Below, one piece after another: positions 62,855-64,000 of a DNA stretch of 64,000 nt (the first letter of the stretch is position 1; each line of letters opens with the position of its first letter). Source of the DNA: Fictibacillus nanhaiensis (GTDB lineage: Bacteria > Bacillota > Bacilli > Bacillales > Fictibacillaceae); NCBI RefSeq assembly GCF_023715445.1, contig NZ_JAMBOD010000001.1, positions 930,001 through 994,000 of the forward strand, read 5' to 3'. A program made the position numbers and the translations under genes. The notes under the pieces are model-generated. The model was given only the letters and a program-made list of their open reading frames with translations. It did no database searches and was not told the origin of the DNA.

Positions 62855-64000
62855 TTAGTCTTCCATTGTAGAAAGATCTCCTGTTGGAAGATCAAGTTCC
62901 CAAGCTTTAAGTACACGGCGCATAATTTTACCGCTTCGTGTCTTCGGAAGCTTATCACGGAATTCAATCTCACGAGGAGCGGCATGAGCAGCTAGTCCTG
63001 ATTTTACAAAGTTTCTGATTTCTTCAATCAGTTGATCGTTCGGTTCATAACCAGAACGCAATGCGATAAATGCTTTAATAATTTCACCGCGAACAGGATC
63101 TGGCTTGCCTATTACCCCAGCTTCTGCAACAGCAGGATGTTCAACTAGCTTGCTTTCCACCTCGAAAGGCCCTACACGTTCACCGGAAGTCATGATAACA
63201 TCATCAATTCTTCCCTGGAACCAGAAATAACCGTCTTCATCCATGTAAGCTGAATCTCCAGACACATACCAGCCGCCAGGAGTAAAGTAAGAGTCATATT
63301 TTTCAGGGTTGTTCCAGATCGCGCGCATCATCGACGGCCATCCTTTTTTAATCGCAAGGTTACCCATACGGTATGGCGGCAAGATATTATCCTGGTCATC
63401 AATAATTGCTGCTTCAACACCAGGGAATGGTTTCCCCATAGAGCCTGGTTTTATTTCCATTGCAGGGTAGTTGCTGATCAATTGACCGCCTGTTTCAGTC
63501 ATCCACCAGTTATCATGAATGCGAAGATTAAATACCTTCATTCCCCATCTCACTACTTCAGGGTTCAGAGGTTCACCTACACTCAAGATATGGCGCAGAG
63601 TAGACAGATCAAATTCCTTAACAACTTCATCACCTGCACCCATTAGCATACGGAATGCTGTAGGGGCACTGTACCATACTGTTACACCATATTTTTCGAT
63701 TGTTCCATACCAGTCTTCTGGTGAAAAACGTCCGCCTCTAATTACGCTGGAAGCTCCGTTCAGCCAAGGTCCAAAAATTCCATAAGATGTTCCAGTTACC
63801 CACCCAGGATCTGCTGTACACCAATACACATCGTCTTCTTTCAAATCAAGAACCCATTTAGAAGTTTGATAGTGCTGCAGCATCGCATTATGAACATGCA
63901 GGACACCTTTTGGCTTACCAGTTGAGCCTGATGTATAGTGAAGGATTAATCCGTCTTCGCGGTCTACCCATTCAATATCGAGGTCTTTAGAGGCTTTAGC
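62855..64000 (-). CDS. acsA: Acetyl-CoA synthetase, C-terminal part
   Basis: Activates acetate to acetyl-CoA. The frame is open through the right end of the window, so the 5' part is missing; 381 residues are visible. They include the A3 motif HYTSGSTGKPKGVLHVHN near the window end, TADPGWVTGTSYGIFGP, WMTETGGQLISNYP, VSGDSAYMDEDGYFWFQGRIDDVIMTSGERVGPFE, and the conserved Lys in PKTRSGKIMRRVLKAWE. That Lys is the acetylation site regulated by AcuA in B. subtilis. The C-terminus is DLPTGDLSTMED. AcsA in B. subtilis lies next to tyrS in the same direction relative to the PBP-free order. Confidence 0.93.
   Translation of the reverse strand, partial: AKASKDLDIEWVDREDGLILHYTSGSTGKPKGVLHVHNAMLQHYQTSKWVLDLKEDDVYWCTADPGWVTGTSYGIFGPWLNGASSVIRGGRFSPEDWYGTIEKYGVTVWYSAPTAFRMLMGAGDEVVKEFDLSTLRHILSVGEPLNPEVVRWGMKVFNLRIHDNWWMTETGGQLISNYPAMEIKPGSMGKPFPGVEAAIIDDQDNILPPYRMGNLAIKKGWPSMMRAIWNNPEKYDSYFTPGGWYVSGDSAYMDEDGYFWFQGRIDDVIMTSGERVGPFEVESKLVEHPAVAEAGVIGKPDPVRGEIIKAFIALRSGYEPNDQLIEEIRNFVKSGLAAHAAPREIEFRDKLPKTRSGKIMRRVLKAWELDLPTGDLSTMED

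Noticed and set aside
62647-62985. Open frame of 112 codons on the minus strand with a Gly/Pro-rich product
   Set aside because: It is the reverse of the Pro-rich tail of the PBP gene and crosses the terminator.

Overview
The window is a chromosomal housekeeping segment from a spore-forming, low-GC Gram-positive bacterium of the family Bacillaceae. Evidence for this is the gene order, which follows the Bacillus subtilis speD/gapB to acsA region almost gene for gene. AGGAGG-type ribosome binding sites, several TTG and GTG starts, sporulation genes (ytaF, ytvI, ytrH, ytrI, ytfJ, refZ), a tyrS T-box, an rpsD leader, and CcpA, CcpN, PhoP and ArgR/AhrC-type sites point the same way. The genus cannot be fixed from sequence alone. 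There is no prophage, transposase gene, CRISPR array, rRNA or tRNA gene.

Layout. 1-10 kb: a partial hypothetical gene, then speD, gapB, coaE, ytaF, mutM, polA and phoPR, all leftward. 10-14 kb: a MaoC-like gene and the TCA block citZ-icd-mdh. 14-16.3 kb: membrane proteins ytwI, ytvI and fxsA. 16.4-23 kb: pfkA-pyk, and a ytsJ-GntR-accD-accA cluster linking malic enzyme to fatty-acid initiation. 23-31 kb: dnaE, the sporulation pair ytrHI, nrnA, ytpI and ytoI. 31-36 kb: ytkL, ald and argGH. 36-47 kb: moaB, ecsC, an acetyltransferase, ackA, ytxK, tpx, ytfIJ, nadK, ytcJ and mbcS. 48-52 kb: thiI with its cysteine desulfurase, and ezrA. 52-64 kb: hisJ, refZ, ytsP, a methionine gamma-lyase-like gene, rpsD, an aldo/keto reductase, tyrS, a class A penicillin-binding protein and the 3' part of acsA.

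The genes form a central-carbon core: lower glycolysis (pfkA, pyk), gluconeogenesis (gapB), the TCA entry (citZ, icd, mdh), malate-to-pyruvate (ytsJ), acetate production and re-use (ackA, acsA) and malonyl-CoA synthesis (accDA). The visible control sites match these roles: a CcpN-type box over the gapB -10, cre boxes at ackA and at the methionine gamma-lyase gene, and unassigned operators at pfkA and ytsJ.

The least ordinary material is between genes. Three intergenic arrays near 33.15, 54.66 and 57.05 kb share one architecture: a short core conserved within the array, repeated every 20-21 bp, with divergent sequence between, and a different core in each array. A 293-bp element with 24-bp terminal inverted repeats and a 6-bp target duplication has landed exactly between a terminator and the moaB stop codon. 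A 5'-truncated remnant of an alpha/beta-type SASP gene (sspA position) lies directly after thiI. Unassigned operator-like dyads sit in the promoters of pfkA, ytsJ and the methionine gamma-lyase gene.
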